From the NCBI RefSeq assembly GCF_000272005.1, contig NZ_AKKU01000015.1:248001-312000 (forward strand): DNA of 64,000 nucleotides. The letters run 5' to 3'. The position numbers and the translations under genes were made by a program. This document shows positions 17,213-27,994 of this stretch, piece by piece (within the stretch, counting starts at the first letter, position 1; each line of letters opens with the position of its first letter). The notes beneath the pieces are model-generated. The model saw only the letters and a list, made by a program, of their open reading frames with translations. It ran no database searches and had not been told where the DNA came from. The stretch is from Alishewanella agri BL06 (GTDB lineage Bacteria; Pseudomonadota; Gammaproteobacteria; Enterobacterales; Alteromonadaceae).

Positions 17213-17446
17213 ATGACCACCACTGTAAAATGCCCAACTTGTGAAAAGACCGTTGTCTGGGCTGCTGAATCGCCGTTCCGGCCATTTTGTTCTGAGCGCT
17301 GTAAGCTGATTGACTTGGGTGATTGGGCGGCTGAAAACCACCGTATTGCTGATAAACAGCCGATTGACGCCGCACTGTCCGAAGAGTTTCTGGCTGAGTT
17401 AGAACAGGAATTTCTGGCGAAAGACAACCAATTCTTTAAAGAGTGA
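17213..17446 (+). CDS. yacG: DNA gyrase inhibitor YacG
   Basis: 77 residues. The zinc knuckle is formed by CPTC (about 7-10) and CSERC (about 26-30), with a [12 protein letters not shown] block (about 34-45) and an acidic C-terminus. Small zinc proteins of this family bind GyrB and inhibit gyrase in E. coli. It is separated by 55 bases from zapD with its own ribosome site AGGAAG. Confidence 0.93.
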   Translation: MTTTVKCPTCEKTVVWAAESPFRPFCSERCKLIDLGDWAAENHRIADKQPIDAALSEEFLAELEQEFLAKDNQFFKE

Positions 17447-17494
17447 CCAGGGATTAGAGAGTATCCAGGGCTGGTTGGCGGTTATTGGCAGCGG

Positions 17495-17911
17495 CTAAGC
17501 ACTAACCAGAAAAGCCGCCTGCAGTTTTTCAACGATAGGTTGGTTAGCATCGGGCAGCGATAACCGGTCCAGCTCACTCAGCTCTGCCCAATATAAAGGC
17601 TGCCCCTCAGCGCCATGCGGTTCGCCGCTAAAATCAGTAACCAGATAAATATCCAGCAACACACAACGCTCCGGATATTCATGTTGCAGCTGCATAAAAG
17701 GTTCGGCCTCTAACACGGTAATGCCGATTTCTTCGGCGAGTTCGCGCTTTAACGCCGCCACTACCGTCTCGCCCTGCTCCAACTTACCGCCGGGAAACTC
17801 CCAGCGGTTCGCCTGATGCTTACCTGCAGCCCGCTTAGCCAGCAGCACCTGCTGTTGGTGCAAAATCACGCCAACAGCGACATGCAGTAACGGCTTAACT
17901 AAGCTGGCCAT
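17495..17911 (-). CDS. mutT: 8-oxo-dGTP diphosphatase MutT (Nudix)
   Basis: 138 residues. The Nudix box is complete (G-x5-E-x7-REL-x-EE-x-GI, about residues 38-60). The protein opens with [20 protein letters not shown], as in MutT. It removes oxidised guanine nucleotides. The ATG at 17911 overlaps the secA end by 17 bases; a farther in-frame codon at 17941 would add ten non-family residues. The secA-mutT order is as in E. coli. One frame, no disruption. Confidence 0.92.
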   Translation of the reverse strand: MASLVKPLLHVAVGVILHQQQVLLAKRAAGKHQANRWEFPGGKLEQGETVVAALKRELAEEIGITVLEAEPFMQLQHEYPERCVLLDIYLVTDFSGEPHGAEGQPLYWAELSELDRLSLPDANQPIVEKLQAAFLVSA

Positions 17912-20615
17912 GGCACTGCTTATACTTTTTGCCAGAACCACAAGGGCAAGGATCGTTACGGCCTACTTTGGCACCGTCACGATACACCGGCGTTGCGCCG
18001 CGTCCCCCTTCCGGTAACTCACCACCGACGTGCTCCGCTTCGGCGTGCTGATACTGATGTGGTACCTGATCGGCTTTACGGCGTTGTTCTTCTACCGCTT
18101 CCACATCTTCAGACGCCCGTACCTGTACCCGGCTTAAAATGCCGATCACATCCAGCTTCAGGTTTTCCAGCATAGTGGTAAACAGCTCAAAAGCTTCGCG
18201 CTTATATTCCTGTTTCGGGTTCTTCTGCGCATAGCCACGCAGGTTAATGCCCTGCCGCAGGTGGTCCATCGCCGCCAGATGCTCTTTCCAGTGGCTATCG
18301 AGGCTTTGCAACATAATGGCTTTTTCAAACTGGCGTAACACCTGTGGCCCCACCATTTGCTCTTTCAGCGCATAGGCGGCGCCGACATCTTGCTGAATGC
18401 GCTCACGCAGTTTTTCTTCAAACAGTTTCTTATCGTCTTTCAACCACTGACCAATCGGCAGCTCAACCCCAAAGTCGGCTTGCAAGCGTTGCTCCAGACC
18501 CGGAATATCCCACATTTCGTCCAGCGATTGTGGCGGAATATATTCGTTAATCACCCGTTCGACCACATCTTCACGGATGGCGTGAATGGTTTCACTGATA
18601 TCGGCGGTGTCTAACAGGTCGTTACGTTGCTCATACACCACTTTACGCTGATCGTTGGCAACATCATCGAATTCCAGTAATTGCTTACGGATATCAAAGT
18701 TTCGGGCTTCTACCTTACGCTGGGCGTTTTCAATAGCACGGCTAACCCAAGGGTGCTCAATAGCTTCGCCCGGTGCCATACCGAGCTTACGCATCATGCC
18801 GGCCATCCGATCCGATGCGAAAATCCGCATTAGCGCATCTTCTAACGACAGATAAAAACGTGACGAGCCAGGGTCACCCTGACGACCGGCACGACCGCGG
18901 AGCTGGTTATCAATACGGCGGGATTCATGGCGCTCGGTACCGATAATATGCAAGCCACCTGCCGCGATCACCGCATCGTGGCGCTGCTGCCAGTCTGCTT
19001 TAGCGGCAGCGATTTGCTCGTCTGTGGCATCCGCGCCCAAGGCTTTTAATTCAGCCTGTAAGCTACCGCCCAGCACGATGTCGGTACCCCGACCGGCCAT
19101 ATTAGTGGCAATAGTAACAGTACCGGCACGGCCGGCATCGGCAATAATCTGCGCTTCGTTAGCGTGGAACTTGGCGTTTAATACCTGGTGGGTAATTTTC
19201 GCTTTGTGTAGCAGGCTGGATAAGTACTCTGAGCTTTCAATCGAAGCGGTACCGACTAACACCGGGCGCTTGGCATCGCGTGCTTGTTTGATGTCCTCGA
19301 TGATGGCATTGTATTTATCTTCTGCCGTCAGGTACACCAAATCAGCCATATCGTTACGCACCATCGGCTTATTGGTTGGTACAACTATGGTTTCCAGGCC
19401 ATAAATTTGCTGGAATTCAAAGGCTTCGGTATCGGCGGTACCGGTCATACCGGCCAGTTTGTCGTATAAACGGAAGTAGTTCTGGAACGTAATCGAAGCC
19501 AGCGTCTGGTTCTCGTTCTGGATCCGTACACCCTCTTTGGCTTCCACCGCCTGGTGTAAGCCTTCTGACCAGCGACGGCCTTCCATAGTCCGGCCGGTGT
19601 GCTCATCAACAATCACGATTTCGCCGTCTTTAATCACATAATCGACGTCGCGCTTAAACAGCTGGTGCGCCCGTAAGGCCGCATAAACATGGTGCAGTAA
19701 GGTGATATTCGCAGCGGAGAATAAGGTGTCATGCTCGCCAATCATGCCCTGCTCGCGCAGCATCTCTTCAACTTTGATCTGGCCTTGCTCGGTCAGATAA
19801 ACCTGCCGCGCTTTTTCGTCCACGGTAAAGTGACCATCACCGTGCTTGCCTTCTTCGTCTTCTTTTTCCTGTTTTTCCAACAGCGGTACCAGCTTATTAA
19901 TTTGCTTGTACAGCTCAGAGCTGTCTTCGGCCGGGCCAGAGATAATCAGTGGGGTACGGGCTTCGTCGATTAAAATCGAGTCGACTTCGTCGATAATGGC
20001 GTAGGCCAGGTCACGTTGTACCCGGTCCTGCGGTGAGAACGCCATATTGTCGCGCAGATAGTCAAAGCCAAACTCGTTGTTAGTACCATAGGTAATATCG
20101 GCAGCATAAGCTTTTTGCTTTTCCGGATGTGGCATGCCCGGTACGTTAACGCCAACCGTTAAACCGAGGAAACTAAACAGCGGCTCGTTAGTTTGCGCAT
20201 CGCGTTTTGCCAGGTAGTCGTTAACGGTAATCACATGTACAGACTTGCCGCTAAGCGCGTTCAGATAGGCCGGCAGCGTAGCGGTCAGGGTTTTACCTTC
20301 ACCGGTGCGCATTTCAGAAATCTTACCCTGATGCAGCACCATACCGCCGAGCAGCTGCACATCAAAGTGCCGCATGCCGAACACCCTTTTACTGGCTTCA
20401 CGCACTGTGGCAAAGGCTTCCGGCAGAATATCATCCAGACTGGTACCGTTTTGCACCCGTTGTTTGAATTCGCTGGTTTTACTTTTTAATTGTTCGTCAC
20501 TCAGCTTTTCGTATTCGGCTTCCAGCGCGTTAATTTGCGCCACGGATTTTTTCAGTTTCTTCAGAAAACGGTCGTTGCGGCTGCCAATTATTTTGGCGAA
20601 AAGATTTCCAAACAT
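17895..20615 (-). CDS. secA: Preprotein translocase ATPase SecA
   Basis: 906 residues, full length. It starts with the usual [11 protein letters not shown] segment. The nucleotide sites include MRTGEGKT (about 102-109) and the DEVD motif (about 209-212). There is a helical scaffold, and the C-terminal SEC-C zinc tail [14 protein letters not shown] binds SecB. It drives protein export with SecYEG. No secM-like gene lies upstream; instead a divergent dciA is found, and the 20616-20855 gap must hold both promoters. Confidence 0.97.
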   Translation of the reverse strand: MFGNLFAKIIGSRNDRFLKKLKKSVAQINALEAEYEKLSDEQLKSKTSEFKQRVQNGTSLDDILPEAFATVREASKRVFGMRHFDVQLLGGMVLHQGKISEMRTGEGKTLTATLPAYLNALSGKSVHVITVNDYLAKRDAQTNEPLFSFLGLTVGVNVPGMPHPEKQKAYAADITYGTNNEFGFDYLRDNMAFSPQDRVQRDLAYAIIDEVDSILIDEARTPLIISGPAEDSSELYKQINKLVPLLEKQEKEDEEGKHGDGHFTVDEKARQVYLTEQGQIKVEEMLREQGMIGEHDTLFSAANITLLHHVYAALRAHQLFKRDVDYVIKDGEIVIVDEHTGRTMEGRRWSEGLHQAVEAKEGVRIQNENQTLASITFQNYFRLYDKLAGMTGTADTEAFEFQQIYGLETIVVPTNKPMVRNDMADLVYLTAEDKYNAIIEDIKQARDAKRPVLVGTASIESSEYLSSLLHKAKITHQVLNAKFHANEAQIIADAGRAGTVTIATNMAGRGTDIVLGGSLQAELKALGADATDEQIAAAKADWQQRHDAVIAAGGLHIIGTERHESRRIDNQLRGRAGRQGDPGSSRFYLSLEDALMRIFASDRMAGMMRKLGMAPGEAIEHPWVSRAIENAQRKVEARNFDIRKQLLEFDDVANDQRKVVYEQRNDLLDTADISETIHAIREDVVERVINEYIPPQSLDEMWDIPGLEQRLQADFGVELPIGQWLKDDKKLFEEKLRERIQQDVGAAYALKEQMVGPQVLRQFEKAIMLQSLDSHWKEHLAAMDHLRQGINLRGYAQKNPKQEYKREAFELFTTMLENLKLDVIGILSRVQVRASEDVEAVEEQRRKADQVPHQYQHAEAEHVGGELPEGGRGATPVYRDGAKVGRNDPCPCGSGKKYKQCHGQLS

Positions 20616-20855
20616 TATCCCAATACCATATTAAGTTTAAACTGCATGCCCTACGCCGCTTGCTGAGGCAACTAAGGTGATTGCAGCCCTGGCGACGCCA
20701 GTATTAATTTTTGCTGTTACCTGCGCACCAGGCCAGTTGTTGGCAGATGTTAGCAGGATATGGCGCTAAAGACAGTGCCTTTCAAGGCTTAAGCTATGGC
20801 TGTATGCAAAAAACTGCTACAATTTTGCCGATATCTGTCTGTGGTACCTTGCCTG

Positions 20856-21317
20856 ATGAAACGCTATAACCATAAACCTGAAGATCTGAGCCGGCTGTTA
20901 AGCCACGGTCAGCTATCGGGTATTCAACAGCAGTTTAGCGTGCTCAGCCAGTTTAATCAGGTGCTGGCCGAGCTGTTGCAAACGCCACAACTGGGCTTTT
21001 GTCAGGTTGCCAATATCAAAGATGGCCGGGCTGTCATTTTATGCAGCTCAGCGGCCTGGGCCACCCGCCTTAAAATGCAACGCGACGCCATTTTAGCCAA
21101 TTTCCGGCAGAAAATCTTGCCTGATTTAGCGGGTCTCGACATCGAAGTTTCGCCCAATGGTCAGAATAAACCGTTCAGTGTGCAGGAAAAGGCAGCAGCA
21201 GCCTATCAGGTGAAAAAAGGTGGTCTAAGCGAACAGAATCGTCAGCAACTGGCCGCGTTAGCCGCCAGCAGTGATGGCCCGGTACAACAAGCTTTGCAGC
21301 GTTTACTGAAACCCTGA
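20856..21317 (+). CDS. dciA: DciA-type replicative helicase loader (DUF721)
   Basis: 153 residues, the length of gammaproteobacterial DciA. The N-terminal DUF721 domain starts near residue 5. The LAELLQTPQLGFCQVANIKDG and SAAWATRLK segments (about 36-75) are typical, followed by a flexible Gln/Ala-rich tail. DciA loads DnaB in bacteria lacking DnaC. The ATG at 20856 gives MKRYNHKPEDLSRLL; 20 further in-frame upstream residues look non-coding. It lies between lpxC and secA on the opposite strand. Confidence 0.88.
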   Translation: MKRYNHKPEDLSRLLSHGQLSGIQQQFSVLSQFNQVLAELLQTPQLGFCQVANIKDGRAVILCSSAAWATRLKMQRDAILANFRQKILPDLAGLDIEVSPNGQNKPFSVQEKAAAAYQVKKGGLSEQNRQQLAALAASSDGPVQQALQRLLKP

Positions 21318-21326
21318 AAACGAATC

Positions 21327-21343
21327 GGGCCGCAGAGCGGCCC
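21327..21343. terminator. Bidirectional hairpin between dciA and lpxC
   Basis: A perfect 7-bp GC stem GGGCCGC-AGA-GCGGCCC sits between the convergent ends of dciA and lpxC. It is followed on the plus strand by three tandem copies of ATTCAAC (21345-21365). There is no long T-run, so efficiency is uncertain. Confidence 0.55.
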
Positions 21344-21366
21344 AATTCAACATTCAACATTCAACT

Positions 21367-22278
21367 TTATGCCAACTGCGGCGCCAAAAACGAAATCGGC
21401 ATCTCGGCTTTGTCTTCAAAGGTCACAAATTCCCAGTTTTCCTGGTTAGCTAACACGGCGCTTAACAGCTGGTTATTCAGGGCGTGACCGGTCTTGTAAG
21501 AGCGGAATTCACCCAGAATGCTGTAACCAGCCATATACAGGTCGCCAATGGCATCCAGAATTTTGTGCTTGATAAACTCATCGTCGTAACGCAGGCCGTC
21601 CTGGTTTAATACCCGGTATTCGTCCAGCACGACCGCGTTATCCATGCTGCCACCTAACGCCAGGTTGTTAGCGCGCAGGTATTCCACTTCATGCAGGAAA
21701 CCAAAGGTGCGGGCACGGCTAATTTCTTTGATAAAGGCCGCAGCAGAGAAATCCATCACCAGATGCTGGGTGGTTTCAGAAATGACCGGGTGGTTAAAGC
21801 TGATGGCAAAGTCCAGTTTAAAACCATTGTAAGGCTTAAACTCGGCCCACTTATCGCCATCTTCTACCCGCACAGTCTGCTTAATACGGATAAACTTTTT
21901 CGCCAGCCGCTGTTCGCTGATACCCGCTTCCAGCAACAGATAGACGAAAGGATTGGCGCTACCATCCATAATCGGGATTTCCGGCGCATCGACATCAATC
22001 ACCAGATTGTCGATGCCCAGACCGGCGATAGCGGCCATCAGGTGTTCGGTAGTAGAGAGGCGCACGCCTTGCTCATTAATTAAACAGGTACACATCACCG
22101 TATCACCGACCAGTGATGGCGTGATCTTAAAGTCAATTACCGGGTCCAGGTCTACACGCCGGAAAATAATTCCGGTGTTATCGGGTGCAGGCCGGAGAGT
22201 AAGCGTAACCTTTTCCCCTTTGTGTAACCCGACGCCGACAGAACTGACTGTTTGGCTGATGGTACGTTGTTTAATCAT
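21367..22278 (-). CDS. lpxC: UDP-3-O-acyl-N-acetylglucosamine deacetylase LpxC
   Basis: 303 residues, standard. Start [19 protein letters not shown]. Zinc and catalytic parts are STTEHLMAA (about 75-83), DNAVVLDE and the [10 protein letters not shown] block (about 237-246). It makes the first committed step of lipid A synthesis. The ATG at 22278 follows AGGATAAAATT; an in-frame extension to 22341 is not family-like. It is the last gene of the dcw run, 164 bases after ftsZ, so it may also have its own promoter. Confidence 0.95.
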   Translation of the reverse strand: MIKQRTISQTVSSVGVGLHKGEKVTLTLRPAPDNTGIIFRRVDLDPVIDFKITPSLVGDTVMCTCLINEQGVRLSTTEHLMAAIAGLGIDNLVIDVDAPEIPIMDGSANPFVYLLLEAGISEQRLAKKFIRIKQTVRVEDGDKWAEFKPYNGFKLDFAISFNHPVISETTQHLVMDFSAAAFIKEISRARTFGFLHEVEYLRANNLALGGSMDNAVVLDEYRVLNQDGLRYDDEFIKHKILDAIGDLYMAGYSILGEFRSYKTGHALNNQLLSAVLANQENWEFVTFEDKAEMPISFLAPQLA

Positions 22279-22442
22279 AATTTTATCCTGCTCATTTACT
22301 AAGCAAACAAAATGGGCGCGAAGCATAGCACATGACCGCAACTATGCCAAATATTGGCTGAACAGCAAATGAACTCCATTAACTGCTAAGCTTAAATCGC
22401 CACTACCTGTTACCGCATACTGCTACCGCATAATTTTCGGTA

Positions 22443-23612
22443 TTAGTCAGCCTGTTTGCGTAAAAAGGCCGGGATATCAAAAATATCAATACCGCCGCCT
22501 TTTGGCTCAGGTTGCACCTTGGTTTGTAATACTTCTTCACGCTGTACTACTGGCTGCGGTGCGCTCTGACGCATGGTATTACCATGCTGTACATAGCTGT
22601 GGCTGACCGGCTCGGCACGGTGATGCGTTGGTACCAGGCTGATATCTGGTTTGCGATCCGCACCAATACCAGTGGCAACGACGGTCACCCGCAGCTCGTC
22701 ACGCATTTCCGGATCAATAACAGCACCGACGACAACGGTCGCGTTCTCAGAAGCGAAGGCTTTTACTGCGTTACCAACAGTTTCAAACTCTTCGATACTG
22801 ATATCCAGACCAGCAGTGATATTCACCAGAATGCCACGCGCGCCGGATAAATCGATATCTTCCAGCAGCGGGCTGGAGATAGCCTGCTCGGCTGCTTCTT
22901 CAGCACGGTCCGGGCCGGTAGCACGACCGGTACCCATCATCGCAGTACCCATTTCTGACATCACAGTACGTACGTCAGCAAAGTCCACGTTGATCAGACC
23001 CGGGCGGGTAATTAATTCGGCGATACCCTGCACCGCACCTAACAACACATTATTGGCCGCTTTAAACGCATCCAGCAGGCTGGTGCCTTTACCCAGCACC
23101 TTTAACAGTTTGTCGTTCGGGATAGTGATCAGCGAGTCAACATGCTTGCTCAGCTCTGCAATACCTTCATCGGCAAAGGCGGTGCGCTTTTTACCTTCGA
23201 ACGGGAACGGTTTAGTCACCACGGCAACAGTCAGAATGCCCAGCTCTTTCGCCACTTCTGCTACGATTGGCGCAGCACCGGTACCGGTACCGCCACCCAT
23301 ACCCGCAGCAATAAACACCATGTCAGCGCCTTGCAGCGTTTTCTTGATGGTTTCGCGATCTTCTTCCGCTGAGCGGCGACCAATCTCCGGATTGGCGCCG
23401 GCACCTAAACCTTTGGTTACGGCAGCACCCAGTTGTAAGGTCACATTGGCTGACGAATTACGCAGCGCCTGCGCATCGGTATTTGCCGCAATAAACTCTA
23501 CACCTTCGATATTGCTGGCGACCATATACTCGACAGCGTTACCGCCACCACCGCCAACCCCGACAACTTTAATGACAGCTTCTTCGCTGTGGTTTTCCAT
23601 TAACTCAAACAT
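22443..23612 (-). CDS. ftsZ: Cell division GTPase FtsZ
   Basis: 389 residues. The tubulin signature GGGTGTGAAP is at 106-115, with the N-terminal GGGGNA nucleotide loop (about 20-26). A variable linker (about 320-372) is followed by the conserved C-terminal peptide DIFDIPAFLRKQ, which binds FtsA and ZipA. It forms the Z-ring. It follows ftsA closely (28 bases). Confidence 0.97.
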   Translation of the reverse strand: MFELMENHSEEAVIKVVGVGGGGGNAVEYMVASNIEGVEFIAANTDAQALRNSSANVTLQLGAAVTKGLGAGANPEIGRRSAEEDRETIKKTLQGADMVFIAAGMGGGTGTGAAPIVAEVAKELGILTVAVVTKPFPFEGKKRTAFADEGIAELSKHVDSLITIPNDKLLKVLGKGTSLLDAFKAANNVLLGAVQGIAELITRPGLINVDFADVRTVMSEMGTAMMGTGRATGPDRAEEAAEQAISSPLLEDIDLSGARGILVNITAGLDISIEEFETVGNAVKAFASENATVVVGAVIDPEMRDELRVTVVATGIGADRKPDISLVPTHHRAEPVSHSYVQHGNTMRQSAPQPVVQREEVLQTKVQPEPKGGGIDIFDIPAFLRKQAD

Positions 23613-23640
23613 AGCTCTCTCTCCGTTTTATTACGCTTAC

Positions 23641-24876
23641 TCAAAACTGACCGTTAAACCAGCTGCTGATTTTTTTAAACAGCCCGCTGACTGTATCGCG
23701 GCTCTGACCGGCAGCTTTTTGTTGGCTGCGTACGTCTTTGCCGTATAGTAATAAGCCAATGACACTGGCATAAGCCGGATCACTGACATAATCCCGTAAA
23801 CCTGTGACATGCATCGGATACCCGAGCCGCACCGGCATCTGAAAAATATCTTCAGCAAATTCGACCGCGCCTTCCATCTTGGCAGTGCCACCGGTTAACA
23901 CCAGACCAGCCGCAATTTGCTCTTCTAAACCACTGGAGCGGATTTCCTCCTGCACCAGTTCAAATAATTCCTGATAACGTGGCTCTACCACTTCCGCTAG
24001 CGTATGCCGCGACATCGAACGCGCCGGCCGGCCACCAACACTGGGTACTTCGATGCTTTCTTCTTTACCCACCATACTGCGCAAGGCACAGGCGTACTGC
24101 ACCTTAATGTCTTCGGCATGGCTGATTGGAGTGCGGAAGATTTTGGCGATATCACTGGTCACCTGATTACCGGCAACCGGGATCACGGCGGTGTGGCGCA
24201 AAGCACCATTGGTAAAAATGGCAATATCAATAGTACCACCACCAATATCGACGACACAGACACCCAGCTCTTTTTCATCATCGGTTAATACCGCATAGCT
24301 GGAGGCCAGCGCACTGAAGATTAACTGGTCGACATGCAGACCACAACGCTCGACACATTTTTCGATATTTTTTGCCATATCATTGGCGCAGGTAATGATA
24401 TGGGCACGGGCTTCCATGCGTACGCCAGACATACCGACCGGACTTTTAATCCCTTCCTGCATATCGACTGAAAACTCCTGCGGCAGTACATGCAGCATCC
24501 GGCGCTCAGCCGAAATCGGCACCGACTTAGCGGCGTGAATCACACTGGCGACATCCTCGGCGGTCACTTCGGTATCGTTAATCGGTACCATGCCGCTTTC
24601 ATTCTGGCAGCGAATATGTTTACCGGTAATGCCCAGATACACCGACGACACCTGACAATCGGCCATCAGTTCGGCCTCATTCACTGCCCGCTGCACTGCC
24701 TGCACCACCAGGTTCAGATCGTTAACGCCACCTTTGTCCATGCCGCGCGACGCATGCGTCCCTACGCCTACAATGCTAAGCTGGTTATCTGCGGTGATCT
24801 CGCCCACCACCGCTTTAATCTGCGAGGTGCCGATATCCAGACCGACTATCAAATCCCGTTCTGCTGACTTTGTCAT
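23641..24876 (-). CDS. ftsA: Cell division protein FtsA
   Basis: 411 residues of the actin-like fold. The start LIVGLDIGTSQIKAVVGEI (about 9-27) holds phosphate loop 1. GVCVVDIGGGTIDIAIF (about 204-220) is the second, and LVLTGGTAKMEGA (about 325-337) the adenosine motif. The C-terminal amphipathic helix with SGLFKKISSWFNGQF is the membrane anchor. It tethers FtsZ to the membrane. 4-base overlap with ftsQ. Confidence 0.96.
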   Translation of the reverse strand: MTKSAERDLIVGLDIGTSQIKAVVGEITADNQLSIVGVGTHASRGMDKGGVNDLNLVVQAVQRAVNEAELMADCQVSSVYLGITGKHIRCQNESGMVPINDTEVTAEDVASVIHAAKSVPISAERRMLHVLPQEFSVDMQEGIKSPVGMSGVRMEARAHIITCANDMAKNIEKCVERCGLHVDQLIFSALASSYAVLTDDEKELGVCVVDIGGGTIDIAIFTNGALRHTAVIPVAGNQVTSDIAKIFRTPISHAEDIKVQYACALRSMVGKEESIEVPSVGGRPARSMSRHTLAEVVEPRYQELFELVQEEIRSSGLEEQIAAGLVLTGGTAKMEGAVEFAEDIFQMPVRLGYPMHVTGLRDYVSDPAYASVIGLLLYGKDVRSQQKAAGQSRDTVSGLFKKISSWFNGQF

Positions 24877-25625
24877 GTTTTTCTCTTAGTGTCTGTTACT
24901 GCATAGCGCACGGCAATACCCGTGTCATAACGTAAATCAACTTCGGCCATCCCGGCCTGATGTTGTTGCATCTGTGGATACAGCTCAATAAAGCGCTGTA
25001 GCCGTTTTAAGGTGTCTTCCCGCCCAAGCTGCAAGCTAAGGCCATCGGCCAATTCCAACCGCCAGGCAAAGCGTTCAGTTAACCACACCTTGCGCACCTG
25101 AAATTGATGCAGTGTTAATAACTGCTGCATCTTACTGAACATGTTCAGGGCATCCTGCTCGGCCCCTTGCGGGCCATGCAACCAGGGTAAGGTTGTAGCC
25201 AGCTGTTGAATTGGCGCAGTAAATACCTGGCCTTTATCGTTTAATAGCTGGTCACCATTCCATACCGCTACCGGTTGCTGCTCTGTCACTACCACCACCA
25301 GCGTATCAGGCCAAAGTTTGCGCACGGCGCTCTGATACACCCAGGGCTGGAGTTGCAGGAACTGCTGCACCTGATCCACATTCACCCGAAAAAAGTTACC
25401 TACATACTCTTGTTGTAAGCGTTGTTGTAATTCGGCAGCATCCAGCTGCTGAAACTTACCATAGAGCTTGACCTGCGAAATCGGCGCACTTTGCTGATCC
25501 TGCACCCAGTTTTTCAGCGTCGCGATCAGGTACATTAAAAAAATCAGTGAGCAGGCAAAAAACACCACACCGGCGATAAATTCCGCCCGGCTTTTAGTTG
25601 GTGCTGCACTAACCTGCTCTGCCAT
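24873..25625 (-). CDS. ftsQ: Cell division protein FtsQ
   Basis: 250 residues. Short cytoplasmic tail, one membrane helix (about 16-40, AGVVFFACSLIFLMYLIATL), then a periplasmic POTRA domain (about 48-120) and the beta domain ending near 240. FtsQ links early and late division proteins through FtsB/FtsL. It overlaps ftsA by four bases and follows ddl by six. Confidence 0.93.
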   Translation of the reverse strand: MAEQVSAAPTKSRAEFIAGVVFFACSLIFLMYLIATLKNWVQDQQSAPISQVKLYGKFQQLDAAELQQRLQQEYVGNFFRVNVDQVQQFLQLQPWVYQSAVRKLWPDTLVVVVTEQQPVAVWNGDQLLNDKGQVFTAPIQQLATTLPWLHGPQGAEQDALNMFSKMQQLLTLHQFQVRKVWLTERFAWRLELADGLSLQLGREDTLKRLQRFIELYPQMQQHQAGMAEVDLRYDTGIAVRYAVTDTKRKT

Positions 25626-25631
25626 TTCGAC

Positions 25632-26543
25632 TTAGCCCCTTGCACTTTGCGCTTGCTGTAAAATCGCCAATACCAACTGCTGGAAGCTGTAACCGGCGGC
25701 TTTGGCCGCCATCGGCACCAGCGACTTTTCGGTCATGCCTGGCACCGTATTCACCTCTAGTAAATAATGCTGTCCGTTTTGATCCAGCATCAGGTCGACA
25801 CGGCCCCAGCCACTGGCACCCACAGCGTTAAACGCTGCCAGCGCACTTTGTTGCATCGCTGCGGTAAGCTCTGCCGTGAGCGGCGCCGGGCACAGATACT
25901 CAGTGCTATTGGCCTGATATTTAGCCTCGTAATCATAAAACGCCCGCGGGGTGCGCATTTCCACGATCGGCAATACCTGCCCGTTTAAAATCGCGATGGT
26001 AAATTCGCGGCCGTTAATCCAGCGCTCAACCAGCACTTCCTGATCATATTGATGGGCGGTAGCTATTGCCGTGGCCAGTTCATCAGCGGTACTGGCGGCA
26101 CTCATACCAATGCTGGAGCCTTCGTTCGCTGGCTTTACCATCACTTTGCCACCCAGTTGCTGTAGCATGGTGGCATAGTCGGTGTCACCTGGCCGCACGA
26201 CTAAAAATGGCGCTGTTGGTAAGCCTTGCGCCTGAAACAACCATTTGCAGCGGATCTTGTCCATCGCCAGCGCTGAACCCAGCACGCCACTGCCGGTGTA
26301 GGGTAAACCCAGCTGCTGCAAAGCCCCTTGCATGGTGCCATCTTCACCACCGCGACCATGCAATACAATAAACACTTGATCCGCCTGCAAGCTGGATAAC
26401 GGCTGCTCTTTCGGATCAAAAGCAAAGGCATTAATGCCTGCATCTAATAATGCTGCTAACACTGCCTTACCGGAACGTAAAGACACCTCTCGCTCAGCTG
26501 AGCGGCCACCAAACATCACGGCAACTCTTGCGTTAGGGTTCAT
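25632..26543 (-). CDS. ddl: D-alanine--D-alanine ligase
   Basis: 303 residues, DdlB-like short form. It begins [20 protein letters not shown] (about 6-25), has the ATP-grasp core with [14 protein letters not shown] (about 144-157) and the metal site [23 protein letters not shown] (two blocks near 253-275). It joins two D-alanines for the peptidoglycan stem. ATGA overlap with murC. Confidence 0.95.
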   Translation of the reverse strand: MNPNARVAVMFGGRSAEREVSLRSGKAVLAALLDAGINAFAFDPKEQPLSSLQADQVFIVLHGRGGEDGTMQGALQQLGLPYTGSGVLGSALAMDKIRCKWLFQAQGLPTAPFLVVRPGDTDYATMLQQLGGKVMVKPANEGSSIGMSAASTADELATAIATAHQYDQEVLVERWINGREFTIAILNGQVLPIVEMRTPRAFYDYEAKYQANSTEYLCPAPLTAELTAAMQQSALAAFNAVGASGWGRVDLMLDQNGQHYLLEVNTVPGMTEKSLVPMAAKAAGYSFQQLVLAILQQAQSARG

Positions 26544-27994
26544 AGCGCAGCTCCCTTGGTTGCTTTTAATTGTTCTATATTCAGCTGCATGGCGGCTAAC
26601 TGTTTCACCAAGGCGCCGATATTGCCGGCGCCCTGAGTCAGTACCACATCACCATCCTGTAATACTTCCGCCAGGCTGGCAGCCAGATCGGCCGGCTGAG
26701 CGACATAAATGGGTTCTAACTGGCCACGGGCGCGGATCGAGCGCGCCAGACTGCGACTGTCAGCGCCCGGAATCGGCGCTTCACCAGCGGCATAAACCTC
26801 GAGCAGTAACAGCGTATCAACTTCGGACAATACCCGGGCAAAGTCATCATACAGATCGCGGGTACGGGTATAACGGTGTGGCTGATAACACATCACTAAG
26901 CGCCGCTCTGGCCAGGCGCTACGCACCGCTGCAACAGTAGCGGCCACTTCAGTTGGGTGATGGCCATAATCATCCAGTAACAGCACCTTGCCACGGCCAG
27001 TGTCAAATTCGCCATATTGCTGGAAGCGCCGGCCAATGCCTTCAAATTTACTGAGCGCCGCCAATATTGCCTGCTCGGCAATCCCCTCATCTTGAGCTAA
27101 GGCAAACACAGCAGTGGCATTTAAGGCATTATGCCGGCCCGGTAAATTCAGGCTGATCTCGCGTTGATTGCCTGCCGGGTCGGTAATGACAAACTGGCTG
27201 ACGGTGCCGCTTTGACTAAAATCGCTAATTTGATAGTCGGCATCCTCGCTAAAGCCATAGGTCAGCACGGTACGGCCAATACAGGGAATGAGCTGCCGCA
27301 GCACCGGATCGTCGAGGCAAACCACCGCTAAACCGTAGAAAGGTAAGTTATGTAAAAACTCCAGATAGGTGGCTTTGAGTTTTTCAAAGTCGCCCTGATA
27401 GGTGTCCATATGATCGGCTTCGATATTCGTGATCACTGTCGCCATTGGCTGCAGATGTAAAAACGAGGCGTCACTTTCATCGGCTTCGGCAATCAGATAG
27501 CGGCCGGCACCTAAGCGGGCATTGGAGCCGGCTGAATTTAATAGACCACCAATGACAAAAGTGGGATCGGCGCCGGCTTCGGCAAATACCGAGGCCATCA
27601 GGCTGGTGGTCGTGGTTTTGCCATGGGTACCGGCAATGGCAATACCATGGCGAAAGCGCATCAGCTCACCCAGCATTTCGGCACGACGCACCACCGGAAT
27701 GCGCAATTCCCGCGCACTGCTCACCTCTGGATTGTCGGCTTTAATGGCACTGGATACCACCACAACACTGGCACCTTGAATATTTGCCGCGCTGTGGCCG
27801 ATAAAAATCTCCGCCCCAAGCCCGGCCAGCCGCTCCGTTACCGCACCGCTGGCGATATCGGAACCGCTAACTTTGTAGCCCTCATTCAGCAAAACTTCGG
27901 CAATACCGCCCATACCGGCACCGCCGATACCGACAAAATGAATGCGCTCGACCCGGCGCATAGCCTGTTTTTTCTGCTGAAGTGTCGTAATCAT
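26540..27994 (-). CDS. murC: UDP-N-acetylmuramate--L-alanine ligase MurC
   Basis: 484 residues. N-terminal Rossmann motif [17 protein letters not shown] (about 19-35), ATP loop [11 protein letters not shown] (about 120-130) and the Mur ligase centre. It adds the first residue of the stem peptide. The ATG at 27994 overlaps the murG stop (ATGA); an in-frame codon at 28021 would add nine residues without support. Confidence 0.95.
   Translation of the reverse strand: MITTLQQKKQAMRRVERIHFVGIGGAGMGGIAEVLLNEGYKVSGSDIASGAVTERLAGLGAEIFIGHSAANIQGASVVVVSSAIKADNPEVSSARELRIPVVRRAEMLGELMRFRHGIAIAGTHGKTTTTSLMASVFAEAGADPTFVIGGLLNSAGSNARLGAGRYLIAEADESDASFLHLQPMATVITNIEADHMDTYQGDFEKLKATYLEFLHNLPFYGLAVVCLDDPVLRQLIPCIGRTVLTYGFSEDADYQISDFSQSGTVSQFVITDPAGNQREISLNLPGRHNALNATAVFALAQDEGIAEQAILAALSKFEGIGRRFQQYGEFDTGRGKVLLLDDYGHHPTEVAATVAAVRSAWPERRLVMCYQPHRYTRTRDLYDDFARVLSEVDTLLLLEVYAAGEAPIPGADSRSLARSIRARGQLEPIYVAQPADLAASLAEVLQDGDVVLTQGAGNIGALVKQLAAMQLNIEQLKATKGAAL

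Noticed and set aside
22651-23748. 365-codon open frame opposite ftsZ/ftsA
   Set aside because: Antisense shadow of strongly conserved genes; Ser/Ala/Pro-rich with no domain.
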